The notes: generated by a model not told the origin, from the letters alone. A DNA stretch of 64,000 nt from Gamarada debralockiae (GCA_002803225.1 NXFV01000342.1:26006-90005), one strand, 5' to 3'. Shown: positions 1 to 13,327, counted from the stretch's first letter. Numbers and translations are program-made.

Positions 1-28
1 AAAAAAAAAAAAAAAAAGAAAAAAACCT

Positions 29-628
29 TTATTCCTTCAAGATATCTTTTTTCTCAACTCTCCCACTTGGCTTTGAAACGCTGGAAGCGTGACTGTCTAG
101 AAGGATCCGATTCATGCATTCTTGTGAGGGAGCGGAGTTGCTATTCATTGTGGAATACCCGGAATCTAGGTGGGAATCTTGGTTTTCCGGTGGATCGTAG
201 CAGACATAAGGTGGATAGGACATAAATGTTTTCGGGTCACAGACTGCGGTGGGTTGCATCTCCATAATTTGATAAGCCTGTGCGTATGTGTTAGGGACCG
301 TAGGGTACTGCTGAGTGTATGGAAGTGTAGATAGGTAAGAGTCCGTAAGGTCAGGCTGAGTGTATACATTAAATGACGGTTGCGAGGCACCATATTCGAA
401 TGGAACTTCCCGGAGATGAGTGTCTGGGCTCGTAGTAGGAGATTGGAGACGACCTGAAGGCTGTGGAAGATATTGCGCTAGGGCACGAGCATAATTTCTC
501 TTTGTCACTACCTAGAGATCTTTTTCACCTTTTTCCGTTGATAATATCTGCCTTGATACTAAAGCCTTTGCTGCGGGATCGTGCGAAGAATACCTTGGGT
601 GACTCTTTTTAGTATTAATACGAAGCAT
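29..628 (-). pseudogene. Tyr/Pro/Ser-rich hypothetical ORF with an in-frame stop
   Basis: An open frame of about 160 codons ends at a TAA near position 29 but has no ATG at its 5' end. The same frame continues upstream through one TAG (minus strand, 512-514) to an ATG at 628. The residues are rich in Tyr, Pro, Gln and Ser, with motifs such as DSGYST, and look disordered. I recognise no family. It could be a decayed gene, or the last exon of a gene whose 5' exons I cannot find. A run of A at positions 1-25 lies just beyond its stop. The TAG could derive from CAG by a C-to-T change. Confidence 0.3.
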
Positions 629-1819
629 TAATTTACACGGACTAGTAGATAGAAAACAATTGATAAAAAGAATTGTAATAAAGAGATTTAGGAAGTCGAT
701 GGAATGATTAGATTGAAGAAGTATTCAGGTTATAACGGGTACCGAGTAAGAAGGATTTTATAGAGAGAAGAGCAGTACTCTCCTTAGGAGCATCTATGTT
801 AAGCTAACTTAACGTGGACAAAGTCCTAGTTATATTTTAGAAGGTGTTTACTTTAGGGTCCCTGTGAGCTTTTTTGGGTTTCATGGGCATCGTCGTTAAA
901 GCTCGACGAATTTGATGCTGGGTCAGACCAAGTGTGATAACGGGAAGGCAAAATCACATGACGAGATGCTCAGGGTGCTCGGTGTGCTTAGGTGACTACC
1001 GCCTGAGCAAGAGAGGCAAGCTTGCTAATTGAATGCGAAGCTCAAGAGAGAAAGAGTTGACTGATAATACCAGAATATAGTTTTAATTGAAATAAGATAT
1101 CAATCCTTCTCTTCGCTTCAGCCATTGGGAACCTCTTATGTCCGAGAGCTGAGAGGGATCCCTCATATCGTCAGCTTAACCACTGAGTCACGGAGAGCGA
1201 TCGAGTTCTTGTATCCTGGAGAGACTTCAGACTTCCGGTCGCTGAAACGGCTTGAAGGATTAATATCTTATATCCAAATTAATACGATAGCTCTGTACCT
1301 TCTTAGACATAACAAGCTCAACTGCAAAAGACCCAAAACATCAGCAAGCCTTCTGCACTTGGAGAGGTATAGTATATAACATTCACATCAATTCTACCTA
1401 TCAGGACTACCAATCAATCCACTCCATTTCTCATCATTCCCCCACAAATGATCTCTCTCTATAGATCCTCTTTCAATCCACTCTTCAATCAAGCCTCAAA
1501 TGGCTTCCATTGCTTTCTCTCTCAAAACATATCCATGAAGATCCAGTTCAGTCCAACTCAACAAGTGTATATACGAACATATCCATCAATCAATATCTCA
1601 GAAGTAACGTGCATTCAAGAAATCCACTCCACTGCACTCCAATCAGAAGGTCCCAATCGAAGTCCCAGCCAGAATCAATTCCAAGCCCAAAACTCCATTT
1701 TGTGAACCAGAACCCCTTTCATACACCGAAGAAGTAACAGAGTAAGGTAAACCCATCCGGACCATGCGGAAAAGGAGTGTTCAATGCGTCCGAAATTTTA
1801 TTTCGAAAGCATCATGTTT
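629..1819. other. Intergenic stretch, no gene recognised
   Basis: I see only short ORFs without family resemblance. The part from about 1380 to 1700 is pyrimidine-rich on the plus strand. It lies downstream of the Pumilio gene and probably includes its 3' untranslated region. Confidence 0.5.
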
Positions 1820-4800
1820 TCATCTCTGTGAGTGACGTTAGTTGGTATGAAGGGGAGGCAATGGGTGGAGATCAACAACTTACCCGTCCGCGTCTCCCAT
1901 TGACCTGCTGCTCCTGCTGCATATACCCACCAGCGCCAACACCCATCCCCATACCATTCATGCCATACCCGTACGCACCCATACCGAGCCCAATGCCACC
2001 AAATCCAGGAGGCGCGAAGCCTTGTCCAAGCATAGGAGCAGGACTCATCTGCTGCTGAGGAGGCTGAATCGGACTCGCTCCCATACCACCAGCATTCTGG
2101 TTACGGTAATGATCAACAGATGGACTTGGATTGCTGTATCCGCCGAAGCCAGACTGCATGGTAGGGTAGTAGTTATTCATTGGAGGAGCCGCGCGAGCCA
2201 GGACTGCTTGCTGATATTGCAGTTGCTGCATGTTGATGGGTGGGATAGGGACGTTGCTCACAGGGTTGAACATGGGGTAGCTGGGGTTCTGGCCTGTGAA
2301 AGGAGTGAGGTTCGAGTCCATACTATCGGTGCGTTGCATACCCATGCCCATGTCGAACTGTGGCTGCGGAGGCATCTGAGGGTAGAAGTTGTTCCCGTAA
2401 GCCGGAGGTGGCATGTGGCCGTTCACTTGGCTGTGGTTTGAACCCGGTCGTGGACGCTCGTTGGAGTGTTGCTCTCCTCCTCGGTTGGTGGGTCCTGTGC
2501 TGCCGTTGCGGGTGGAAAGTCCGACTTCATCCATGAGACGCTTGTAGCCTTGAGCTGGCTGGGCCTTCAGTCGCAGGAGAACGTTCCGGACGTTTTCTAC
2601 AACCTGGGGGCGGATGGTCTCGTCGAAGAAAGGAGTGGTGAGGACTTTGAAGATGAGGGTGGCGCCGCATGCGTGATCGGAGAGGATGGCTTCGAGGGTT
2701 TCGTCGTTGGGAGAGAAGAAAAGAGCTTGGAGGATTGTGTCGCGGGCGTCAGACTCGAGCTTTTGGTTGATGACCTTGAGGACGGTGAGGTATGCTACCT
2801 TGTGTGAGCAAAGATGGACAAGGTGGGGCACGAGTTGAGGAGCGAGCACACTTCGCCGTTGTGGGAATGTGCAGGTGTCGAGGAACCAGGTAAGGAGTAG
2901 AGCGCCATTCGCGTTGGTGGCCAATTGGACACTATGCAGAGCAATGGCAGCGGCAAGCATGCGTTGTTGATCTTTGGTAGAGTGATGGCTTTCAAGACAG
3001 GCTCGCATAGCTCTCGCTCCGTATCGGCCCTGAGAAATCTCCCACATCTGACTGAGCATAGCCTCGAAGATGAAGTCATTGAATGGAGAACCGAATTTCA
3101 AGCAGCATTGCAGAACGTAATTTCCGTACTGGTCGAGGAAGAGGGGTACGGTGTATGGCTGAAGGTTGGCCACGATCATACCCATTTGCTTAGGAGTCTT
3201 GCAAACATCGATGATCTTCTGAGCTGCCCAGGTACCGTTCTTGTGGACACCAATTTCCGCCATATGAGGAGCAATCTCCGTCAACATTGCATCTCTCATG
3301 TCATCAGAACAGTGTTCAAATAGCTTCTGAACAACAGTATTTCCAAGATAATCCGATGAAAGCTCAGCAATCTCTGGGAGCATATCCGCAGCAATGCCCT
3401 CAATTTCAGCCTGAGATAAGCTCTGGTTGTCGATTCGCTTTCTGATATCTCGAAGCTTGGGAGCATCATGAATTCTGTTGTGGGCTGGCTCTGGAGTTCC
3501 CGGAATATCAGGTTCAAATTTGTCGTATGTGATGGCCTGTTGGAGACTATGCGAGATCTTTGCCTTGTCATCTTCGGAGGCGCCAAATTCCTTCACGATA
3601 TCCAGAATATCCGATTTCATATCTCGCAGGGCGGGAATTGTCAAAGTAGCAGTTCCGGGTCGAGAGATAACGCCTGGGGTAGCTCCACTGGCATCTGCAC
3701 CGTTTGTGCCATTTTCTTGCCCCTTCGTGAATGGATCTGGACTTGGTGAAGGGAAGGTTCCATCGTGACCCGGAGTGCCTGAAGGAGAGGGAGGCTTTGC
3801 AAAGTTGATTCGGACTGGCCCGGCTCCTGGGAAGATCTCTTTTCCATTCATCATTGCCTTTGCAGAAATGGCACTCTCCAAACGCTCAAAATTGACAAAT
3901 CCGCAGTTCTTGTGTGTAAGGACACGTGCTGAGATAATGGGGCCGTGGGACTTGAACATCTCCGTCAGGGTCGAAACCGTAGTTGATGAAGGGATGCTGC
4001 CAAGCCAAAGAGCTCTTGTGGGACCTTCGAGATTGTCATCAGGGTTCAAGTGGCCATCATTTCGGCTGTTGGATCGTCCCAAAGTCATGGCTGCAACTGC
4101 TTCCGGCAGACCATCATAATCTTGTGATTCTGACATTCTCAAATCGGATGCATTCATACTGTTGTCGAGGCGGGAGGCTGTAGGGTAGTAGTTTCGAAGT
4201 AATCTTGAAGTTGGTGACTCCAAAACACCCGCTGTCCTGGCTCTGGGTCTATTCGATGAGGCCTGGTTCGCAAAAGCTTGGACCGCAAGGTTGTGTTGCT
4301 GAATAGCCGCATTTGTTGCAGCAAGTTGAATGTGCAATTGTGCCTGTTGTGTCTCGTATGGAGTCATATTGCCCGATCCATAACCATCATCCTCTTCCTC
4401 GGCATATTTCTCTTTGGCGTTGACGGAATATGATCGGAATCGGTTTGCTTGCTTGTTGAGATCCGCAATGTTTGCTAAGAACGGGTTTGCCAACTGGGCT
4501 CGAGGTGGTTGTGGGGTATCTGCGAGACCAAGGTAATCTAATGTTCGCATCTGCATGTCATCGCCCGTGCCCTCTTTTGAAAATTGCGATTGTGCTGGCG
4601 ATGAAGGCCCATTTGAGCCTTGGCTTGCGATGCTTGCGAGTGTTGATGTTCGTTCTCGACCCGAAGCCCAGTTTGTAGAGAACACAGATGGTCCGAAAGG
4701 CCCAGCTGCGCTCGAATATTGACTTCGTTGTGGCATTGACCCCGCACGCAGTCTAGATAGAAGTGCTGCATTGCTTGTTGTGCTTTGTTCATTAATATCG

Positions 4801-5415
4801 CCCAGATTTGGAGAGGGGCTCTTGAAAGGACTTGGCGAAGGAGTTGGTCGCGACGTCTTTGCCACGAGCGATGGCAGAGCTCCAAGTCCATTGCTCACTC
4901 CTCCAGGAGAAAAGCGGGATGGAACTGTGCCGGCTCGTGCACGTCTTGTTTGTGGCAGGCTCTCTGGTGTTGCCAGATGTGAAAAGTCAGGGAAGCCATC
5001 GGTGGGTGATTCGGGGATGTTTTCGCGGAGAGGAGTAGAATTGCCACTAGTAGGAGGACCCCATACGTTCACTGGCAGGCCTTCCTGTGCTTGGATTTCT
5101 CGAGCTCTGTGCAATGGAGGTTAGTAGACGTTGGTAACTTGGGAGCCATGCGACATCTCACCTCTTCGAGAATAATCTGCTGGCGTTGCCGAGATCATGC
5201 GATGGAGAACCAGCCCCCGATCGAGTGTTTCCGGCCATTTTACCTGCAGAATTCAAACCTCCGGGGAGTCCGAAAGGGGATCTTAAGGCGTTTCCACTTG
5301 AAGGCTCTGTTCCGGTAGGAGAAGTATTTGCTGTCGAGGGGCCTGAACGTGGGAGGCTGACAGCTGGTTGTGGTAAATATCCCAAAGTGAGATGTTCAGA
5401 TCTCGCAGATGACAT
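1820..5415 (-). CDS. RRM and Pumilio-repeat RNA-binding protein (Puf1/Jsn1-type)
   Basis: My model gives 1160 residues in three exons: 5415-5162, 5106-1884 and 1825-1820. Intron 1 (5107-5161) has a TACTAAC branch site and intron 2 (1826-1883) has a GTAAGT donor and an AACTAAC branch site. Both joins keep the frame. The N-terminal third is Ser/Pro-rich and disordered. An RRM lies at about residues 448-522, with an RNP1-like KNCGFVNF at about 484. Pumilio-type helical repeats span about 660-932, including motifs such as GNTVVQKLFE and YGNYVLQCCL. The Gln/Met/Pro-rich tail ends in NGRRGRR. RRM plus PUF is the architecture of yeast Jsn1/Puf1 and Puf2, which bind 3' UTRs and affect mRNA decay or localisation. 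I infer a cytoplasmic post-transcriptional regulator. The last exon encodes only one Arg and the stop. Confidence 0.93.
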
Positions 5416-7770
5416 TATAGATTATCCGTCCACCAAAAATCTCTCGAAATCTTGCACGAGAGACGGTAGGATGTTGTTTTGGAATGTATCGTTACGTCAA
5501 TCCCTATTCCGACGTCGACTGATGCCAATGATTGGACATGCGACGGGGCTCGATAACAGGATGGCAATTTGTGAATTTCTATCGAGTCGGGAAGATGGAA
5601 AAGTCGAACTTGTGATGTCGTTAACTCGGGCCGCCAAGAGTTGGATTTGGGTTGTGAAGGATTGTGGTGGCAGGTTTTCGAGGCGTAGCCGTAAATTTAT
5701 CGACAGCGAACTTCTTTTTGGATCTATTAAAAAAAGGTGTCTCTGCAGATTGGTATTCAAGATGATTCCAATGCTAGCAAGAGATATGGAAAGACCTTAT
5801 GGGATTCGAAGGAAGGTAGATGAACCGATAAGGGGTCGGTCGTCCGTGAAGCACAAAAGTCCGCAAATGTGATGCTGAGACGTGGATGTGCTTGGATTAA
5901 GCTTTGGGGGATGATGTTGAGAAAGGGGAAAAGGCGTCTGTCGTCGATTCTGTTGTTTCAATATACAGTCGTCATTAATACAGGAGGATTCGAAGAGATG
6001 ATGAACTCGGCGGACGTCGTCGAAGTTGATGAAGGAAAGAAGAAGGGAGGGGGGTGGTAGGTAGGTCGGAGGTTGAGGGCGTTGCGTGTAAGGTGGATGC
6101 TTTTCGAGGGATGTGTGTGAGTAGCGCAGTGTTTCAAAGACCTCAGTCGAGAATCCCTGAATTGTTGGAAGTGTACCCGAACAAGTATTAACGAGCCAGC
6201 TGTGACAGACGAAGAGCGCCAAATACGACAAGAGAACACCAATTCCAGGGTCCAAAGGACAAAAAAAAGAATTATTATTACTCCTGAATACTACAATGAC
6301 ATGAATCACTACAGTAATTCTACGAAGGTGTTAGACGAGGTAGAGAAATAGTATTGATGACGCGAGACTGAGGCACACGATACTCGCAAATAGAAAGAGT
6401 GGCTTTTGGGACGATTTTCATGTCAATTGGATTGCTTCAAACTGTGGAGGAAGCGTGTCCACCAAGGCCCAATTCCAAGTTTAAAGTCCAGCTTCTTTCT
6501 ATTCTGGATACCGTCGCTATTATTATTAGAGCAGCCAGCAGCCTTCGCCATGCGCACGACACAGACAAGAGATCCACCACCGAGCACCTCCAGCAAGGCA
6601 ACTTGGGACGAGTTTTGTCCAATGTTCTTCATGCCTTGAGTATCAAGTTAAGGGGCGTCCTGATTACTTAGCCACATAGCATGACCAGAATAATTGAATG
6701 CACCAGAACGGCGCGTCTATACTCTGCGTCGGAGAGCTTCTTGTTGGAAACGACGATGCAAGAGCATGACGTGGAAGGATTACCAAGTCAAGTCACGAAT
6801 GAAGCAAAGTAAGCCCTGCCATGCTTCAGAGTCGCAATCGGAGATAATTGTTCTGCAGTCTCCAGAATGGGTGAATGGTAGCTGTTTTTCAATCCCCCAA
6901 GGTGGTAATGGGCGATAGTGAGAACCCCATGAACGATCCCCCTATTCCCTTTTAGCCCGGACTCTCTCGGAAAATATATTTTAAGCAGACGACGCGGACA
7001 CGACGCCGCCGCTTCCTTTTGGCCTTGTGGCTTATGCATCATTCCTTCGAGCGTACGATAGTAGTTGATTGAATACGGGCGCGCAGGGTCAGGCTGGACA
7101 GCACATCAACCTCGTCGCGATGATTGGCATAAGTTGTTGTGATATGGACATCGTGTTCCTTTGAGCTGATTGATGCGACGGGCGTTGATCCTCGAACCTG
7201 AAACGTTAGTCCATGCGTCTATGACGGGGATGAAGGGCAACTTCAGCCACGACAACTCGCTACCGATTGCACCAAAACCTGAGGGAAAGCCAAAAGGGGA
7301 GTGGAGATATTTCATGCGAACGTCATTCGATGACCCCTTGGACAAAAAGAGGAAGTTGAAGAGCCTCAAAATACATACTTGGAGAGAACACGAAATGATA
7401 GGTAAGGCTATGCGCAACTTCAAATAAAATGGGCGAAGGAGCAATTACAGTAAGAAATAATTCCACAGCCTCTTCTGTTATTGATCCTTCATGTATGATT
7501 CGCATCGCGAACAACTTGCGGTAAGTCACGTGTGGCGATCTACGGGGGTAGAATTCCGACATTCCGTTCTCGCGTATCTCGAAGCACATCCTGGCGTCTT
7601 CTTCCCTCCCGCGTCTCTTATTCCTATGTGGTTGCCGTCCATTTCAGCCCCAACCGACGATCCGCAAGATCTCGTAGTGGTGTGCGACTTGTTACCAAGC
7701 TTCGGGGTCCTTGGAGAAGAGCGTGTCCTCAGCAACATCGCGTCCGAGTACACAAGCCGCCGTCAACAAC
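5416..7770. other. Divergent intergenic region between the Pumilio gene and VPS72
   Basis: This 2.35-kb stretch holds the 5' leaders and promoters of two divergently transcribed genes. Open frames here, including one of 228 codons on the plus strand at 5186-5872 that overlaps Pumilio exon 1, have no family resemblance and look like antisense shadows. I see no tRNA or repeat. Confidence 0.5.
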
Positions 7771-9767
7771 ATGGCGGACGAGAACGAGGACAGCCCCATG
7801 CAGAATGAGGATACACCCATGCGAACAGAGGAGGAATCCTCCGGTTCAGGGAGTGGCAGCGACAGTGAGGAGGAGCAAGTAGAATGGATGGTTACGGCGC
7901 GACAAAAGCGATCAACAGCCGGCAATCGACTCTCCTCCCTCATTCAACAAGAAGAGCCAGACGACGAACTCGAATTACTCTTCGCAGAAGCCGATGATGA
8001 TGCAGGTTTCGAAGATGTCGATGCCGATCAGTCAGATGTGCAGATGGACTCTTCAGACGACGATGACGATCAAGGCCCAGCAGCAGGAGCAGACGACCTA
8101 GAGGGCGAGAAGGAATTACAACGGGCAGCCAAGGCAGAAAAGGCGAAGAAGCGCAAGCTGAACGATGGCATACCCATATTCAAGAAGAAAGTTAAGATCG
8201 ATCCTACGGCCTCCCAAGCACCTGCTCCACGACCCAAGAAGAAATCCGAACGCGCATCATGGATCCCCACCGCAGAGGAATTACCCACCCGAGCGTCGCA
8301 GAGAGGAACAACGAAGCAGCAAAAGAGAGCGTTGCATGCACAGATGGTGGATCGCGAAATCAAGAGACTGAAGCAGTTGGAGAACATGGAGAAAGCCGCG
8401 GCGGCGAAAGAGGCTGCGAAGAAACCGGCAATGACACAGGCGGATCGACTGGCTGAAGCGGCCAGGGTGGAGAAGGCCAATTCGAAGAGTCTGAGTAGAT
8501 GGGAGGAAGCAGAACAGCAAAGAGAGGAGGAACAGAAGGCTAAGCTCGCAGCATTGAGTAACCGACATTTGGAGGGACCGGTCATTACGTGGTGGAGTGG
8601 TCTTGCTCAATGGGCTGGAGGACGACTGAAGCAGGTTGGCAAGAGTCTTATGATTGAGGACCCTAAAGAGAAGCCAGCAACATCGAAGAAGAAAAAGCTG
8701 GCAGATATAGAGGCCGAAACCGAAGCGACGCCATCTGAAGCATCCAAACCAAGCGCAGAGGACACGCTATCTAAGCTAGGTCCAGCTCCAGCCTCAGATC
8801 AACCTGTTAGGGGTGATTCACCTCCAGGTACTGGGACCTTAGCAGAGCCTTCAAAAGCTTTGGATCAAACCTCAGCACCTCCTCCTCCGCCCCGGACAGA
8901 GCCTATTCCTACAGAACCTAAGAAAGATGTTTCCACGGTACTGCCGCAGTCATCCCCCCAACAATCCACACATCCTCCCGCTCAAGCCAGTATCCAAAGC
9001 CAGCCAGCGCCCATACAACCACTTCAGCCTCAACCTCCCACCATCTCCACACCGCAACCCCCAGCTCCCTCACATCCACCATTCATCCTCGCCCCACCCC
9101 AACCATGGCAACCACTTCTTCCGCCATCACCAACACCACGAGCTTCACTCGATGGATCCGCTCCCGTTCCCGGACTAGGCTACAACCCACCGCCTCAACT
9201 ACCCCGTCTAATGCCCTCCCAAACAACGCCCTTCACAATCTCTGCACCCCCTCCACCAACCCAGCCAGAAATCCCACCTCCCCCAGCTCACGAAACGACG
9301 AGTAGGAATCTGTTGATTCTGTCGAACTTCGATGAGGTGCAGGTTAAGAATAAGGATGTGCAGACACAGATTTTGTTTGGGAGGAAGTTTCTGAAAGCTA
9401 GCAGTACGTTCTTGTACTTCCCATTTCTCTCTCGCTTTACATTCCCACCCCATTCCGCATCCATGTCATTCAAATCTTCAAATCCTCCAAACTTTGAATG
9501 GAAACCTAATGTCCAACAGAACCCAAACCCCACTCTCTCTGCGCCATCACCTCCCAACCCGCCAGATACCGCGACCCACAAACCGGTCTCGCCTACTACA
9601 ACATCAACGCCTATAAAGAGATCCAGAGGCTGAAGAAAGGGGAGTATAAATGGAGTGCGCTTGTTGGCGCTTATGTAGGACCGGGCACGTTTGCGGCGAG
9701 GGGTGTACCGGGGAGGTTCTTGACGGGACAGGTGCCAGCTCAGACGAGCCAAGTTGCAGGATCGTGA
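7771..9767 (+). CDS. VPS72: Vps72/YL1 family protein, SWR1-complex subunit Swc2
   Basis: My model gives 626 residues in two exons, 7771-9403 and 9520-9767. The intron (9404-9519) has a GTACGT donor and an AACAG acceptor, and the join keeps the frame. The start is the first ATG, at 7771; the frame is open slightly further upstream but without an ATG. The N-terminus has the YL1 signature (RSTAGNRLSSLI, DDELELLFAE) followed by acidic DSSDDDDD, the region that in the family binds H2A.Z-H2B. A basic, Ala/Lys/Glu-rich helical stretch follows, then a long Pro/Gln linker. Exon 2 supplies the YL1 C-terminal domain (LCAIT, ARYRDPQTGLAYYN, YKEIQRLKKGEYKW) at about residues 550-590. The family delivers H2A.Z to nucleosomes within SWR1. 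The proline-rich linker is the variable part. Confidence 0.93.
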
Positions 9768-10515
9768 GGTGAAGCTAGCTTGGATCATTCAAACTCTGGA
9801 GCCCAGGGCAGAGAGCATGATGACGAGAGTGTATAGTGTATGAATTGTATGATTGACGTGTATATGTACTACGACGGAGCATGATAGATAGTCAAAGCTG
9901 CATTGCTGTTGAATATCATGTTCCTGGACAATTAATTCACCTTGACCCTTCTTTAACTCCTCCTTGATCCCGTTTTGCCTCTTCTCTATCCGGTTCCGGC
10001 AAGTTGCTGGAAAGATTATCAAACCACCCTGTTCTCCCTTCCTTAAAGATCATCCCCGTCACATAGTTGGCAGTCGAGATCCGAAATCCCATTGGGAGGG
10101 CCAACAGTGATCCAGGCGTGTTGATTATTAACTTGAGCCTTAAAGGCTTCCATAAACTTTGTACGGACTTCACAGGTCAAAAATATTATTTCGAAGAGCA
10201 ATTCTGGTAAGATTTGAAGCCTGTTCAAGATGTCAGGTGTTGGGATATTGCGGGCCTGAAGCGGCCGCTTCTGGCTCAGCTTGAAATTTTCACAACGCTG
10301 TCGTCTCTTAGTTGTTTTAGTTTCTAGAGCATGGTTCTCTCACACGAGCCCGGCGAGTTATCGTAATCGACGGTTTGCTGCTCACGTGAAGCTAAGTGAA
10401 TTGCATGCTCAGAGCACAACGCACAGAGGCACAACGCACAGCTCGTTCATGCCCCAATCGCAGCTGCCTGGAACATCAATTCATATCATAGCTATCACCG
10501 GCTCGCTCAATTGAA
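9768..10515. other. Intergenic stretch, no gene recognised
   Basis: This region lies between the VPS72 stop and the first recognisable piece of the decayed protease-like gene. Short frames on the minus strand (for example 10043-10228) show no family resemblance. Confidence 0.4.
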
Positions 10516-13327
10516 TTGACACGAAACAACAATTGCAGTTTGCTTAAATTGAAAGTTCCGGCAAGTAAAGCCGCACCAATGTCATTGTCAAGGACGCCGG
10601 GCGAGGCTGCGGAAAGAGCTCAACGCCCAGATGCCGCGGGTGCGAATATCGACCAGAAAGCGACTCATATTCAGGAGAGTATCAAGGCAGCGCGATATTA
10701 CTGGATCTGCTGTCAGTGCAGCACGTTTGGGCCCACTTTCGAAAATCCTAGTGAAGACTTTGATGAATCTGAGTTTGACGGTCGAGGCGATTATAAGCAG
10801 TGAGCATTCGCGATGCACAAAGTACCAAATTGGGAAGAGTAAAGGGATTGATAATGACGGCATCATTTCAAGTAATCTTTCGATAAGATTCGAGCAGAGA
10901 TTGAGAATGCGGATGGAGGCGAGGATGAATCCTATATTCATATCTTTGGCGTTGCTGGTGTCGTGATGGTCCAATCAACCTGAAGGATCCGGACGCTTTG
11001 GAGTGATGAAAACTGCCCTCCGCTTGACTGTCAGCATCGAGGCTGTAAGTTTTGTATGATTGCCAAGGGGATAAAGTCGGCGGATGGAGAAGGTAGTATT
11101 TGCTGGAATCAGCTAGGAGATAGATCAGGAAAAGCAGAATACAATGCCGAAAAGGGGGCCCGTGGTGCCTTGGTTTGCGATGATGATGGTAAGGTATATT
11201 AAGTTTTCCTCAACATTCCTGAATGCTAATTGTGTTTATTAGACGATTTCGAAATCAATTGTTTGGGGCTATCTGAAGAGAAGCTTCTGCCCCTGGATGA
11301 TATCCGCTACCTTCCAGCGATAGACTGCCACAAGAGGGCGGCCGCTTTCATGAGCGCAAGAGGAGAGTCTCACTGCCCATCAACTCCAGGAGAGACAAAT
11401 GGGTCGACCATTAGCACTGTTGAGAGCCCACCTAGGGCAGTGGAGGTCGAAGCCATTCAGCAAGGCGTCTCTGAGATCACTTTCGACTACCGTGTCGAGT
11501 CGAAGAAGACCGACTGTAAAGCTAAAATGAAGCTCTCATTGGAGCAGAGAGCTAAAAGAATGGGTATACTTGTCATGATTTTGAGACTTGTGCCATTGAG
11601 CATAGGTGAATGCTACTTGGAATTCGATTTGCTGATATTTGTACAGATAAAGGAGTTCAACGGAAAAACACAAAAATTGTCCACTTCAGAGTGGAAGAGT
11701 AGAGGGATGTCTTCCAAATAGTGTTGTCGATCCCTTGGAATTCTTGATCATCTGGGAACATGCTGTTCTACCTTTTCTTATCGAGTTCATATCCTTCTGG
11801 TTCGGTCCTGGTTACACCATTGGGCTGCGCCGGGGAAAATGCCCCACAATGAGGACCATCAGCATTATGACAGATAGAGCATTCTCTGTGACTCAGTCAT
11901 TGAGCATTGAAAGACACATCCTCGATCTCCTGCCCAAAGCTTTTCATGAGAGCACAAGTTTTGACTTCCGCGTAGGCACCATTAAAAATTTGGGCGTTAA
12001 CCTTGACGACATCTGGGATCCAAGGAATCCCTACTACTATTTGCAGCCCAGTAATGGGAGACTCTGTTGGAATTTCCATTGGCCAGGGCGATGATCGAAG
12101 CACATCAACCTTTGGGCCCTGCATCCTTATCGGAGATAGCCATTTCTGGCTCGTCAACTTTCATCCACTCCAAGATACTGCAAACACAAGAGCAAGGTGC
12201 CCTTGATTTGACTCTCGAACATCCTTCACCCGACGATCGAGATATATGTATACTATCTGGCCATGAATTGTTCAAATATCATCAACCAGACTTCATTTTA
12301 GGCAAGGTGGCCGCGACTTCTGGCGTGGACCACAAGCCCACTCGGCTGTCGAGCAATCCATACTGGACAGAAGTTGGCTTGGAGAACCAGCATATCGTTG
12401 TTGACTGGGCACTATGCACAGCGAGCTCTCCGCAGACCAATATCTTACGCAAACCAGCAGGGTTAGGAAAAGAGCCTACGAAAGCCATCACAGCGATCAG
12501 TAATTCAATGTGGGGTGCTTCGGTTCACTCAACCGGACAGACTAGCGGACTTCAGGCATGGCAACATTTGCATGAGTCCTGAAGCGATTGGGCCTAAGAT
12601 GAATGGGACGGGGACAGTCACCCGAGAATGGTTTGTGGAGGAGCCATATCCATACGATGACGAAGTAGGCTGGACGCAGTCTGGCATCTGGGTCAGCGGA
12701 GACTCGGGTGCAGCAATCGTTGATGACTAAAGTAATGTACTTTATGGTCAGCTATGGGGGCGTAACAAATATGATAAAAGTGATCCAGGGCCGAGAATTA
12801 CCTTCTTCACTCCCATCTTCGACATCTTTGACGATATCCAAGAGAAGTATTCGGGATCCGCTCGCCCGCAACTTCCTCGCCATAGCGGCGGCTTCGACAT
12901 TTGCGACTCGGGACTACCTGCTTGTTGGGAGTGTCTTAGGGAGCACCAGTTCAAGTATTCAACGCCAGTTATGTCACTCGAGCTACAACCAATGATCTGT
13001 CCTGAAGAGATGACGCCACTGGAAGAGGAGCTTTTGACACCGGAGACCATCCGATCGCCAGACATCCGCAGACAAGGAGTACTTCTTTTCTGTTTCAACG
13101 AACCCCAGGATTCTAGTTGTGGCGATAATTCACTAGAATTTGAACACGAAATAGCCATAGATCCACTGGACAACGCGATTCAAGACATTCAGGATGATTA
13201 TTCCGAGGTTTTGTTCGAAAATGGTGCTCGAGGGCAGCCTATTGATGGTGGAATAAAGAGAAAGGTCTCGGCTAACTATCCGGGAAATGGATCTAGGAGG
13301 AGTAAAAGGGACGAGTTGGCTGGATGA
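10516..13327 (+). pseudogene. Decayed fungal gene with Cys-rich N-terminus and GDSG protease-like domain
   Basis: Successive pieces in different frames look like one broken gene. A YYWICCQC motif near 10700 and EHSRCTK near 10810 resemble a zinc-binding N-terminus, with a frame change and stop between them. The later pieces carry MGDSVG, then PYWTEVGLENQHIVVDWALC, then TREWFVEEPYPYDDE and SGDSGAAIVDD, followed by LYGQLWGRN and ITFFTPIFDIFDDIQEKY. This is the pattern of a large fungal protein family with a trypsin-like Gly-Asp-Ser-Gly core. Frame changes fall near 12050, 12165 and 12555. A TAA at 12728-12730 directly follows the GDSG block, after which the same frame runs on to 13327. Introns could explain one change at most. 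I know no assigned function for the family. Confidence 0.6.

Noticed and set aside
5186..5872. 228-codon plus-strand frame
   Set aside because: It starts without ATG at that point, overlaps Pumilio exon 1 on the opposite strand and shows no family features.
8070..8585. 171-codon minus-strand frame
   Set aside because: It is antisense to VPS72; its Ser/Phe/Ala-rich content mirrors the Lys/Glu/Ala-rich sense strand.
9288..9788. 166-codon minus-strand frame over the VPS72 3' end
   Set aside because: It is antisense to the YL1 C-terminal exon and intron, and no family is recognised.
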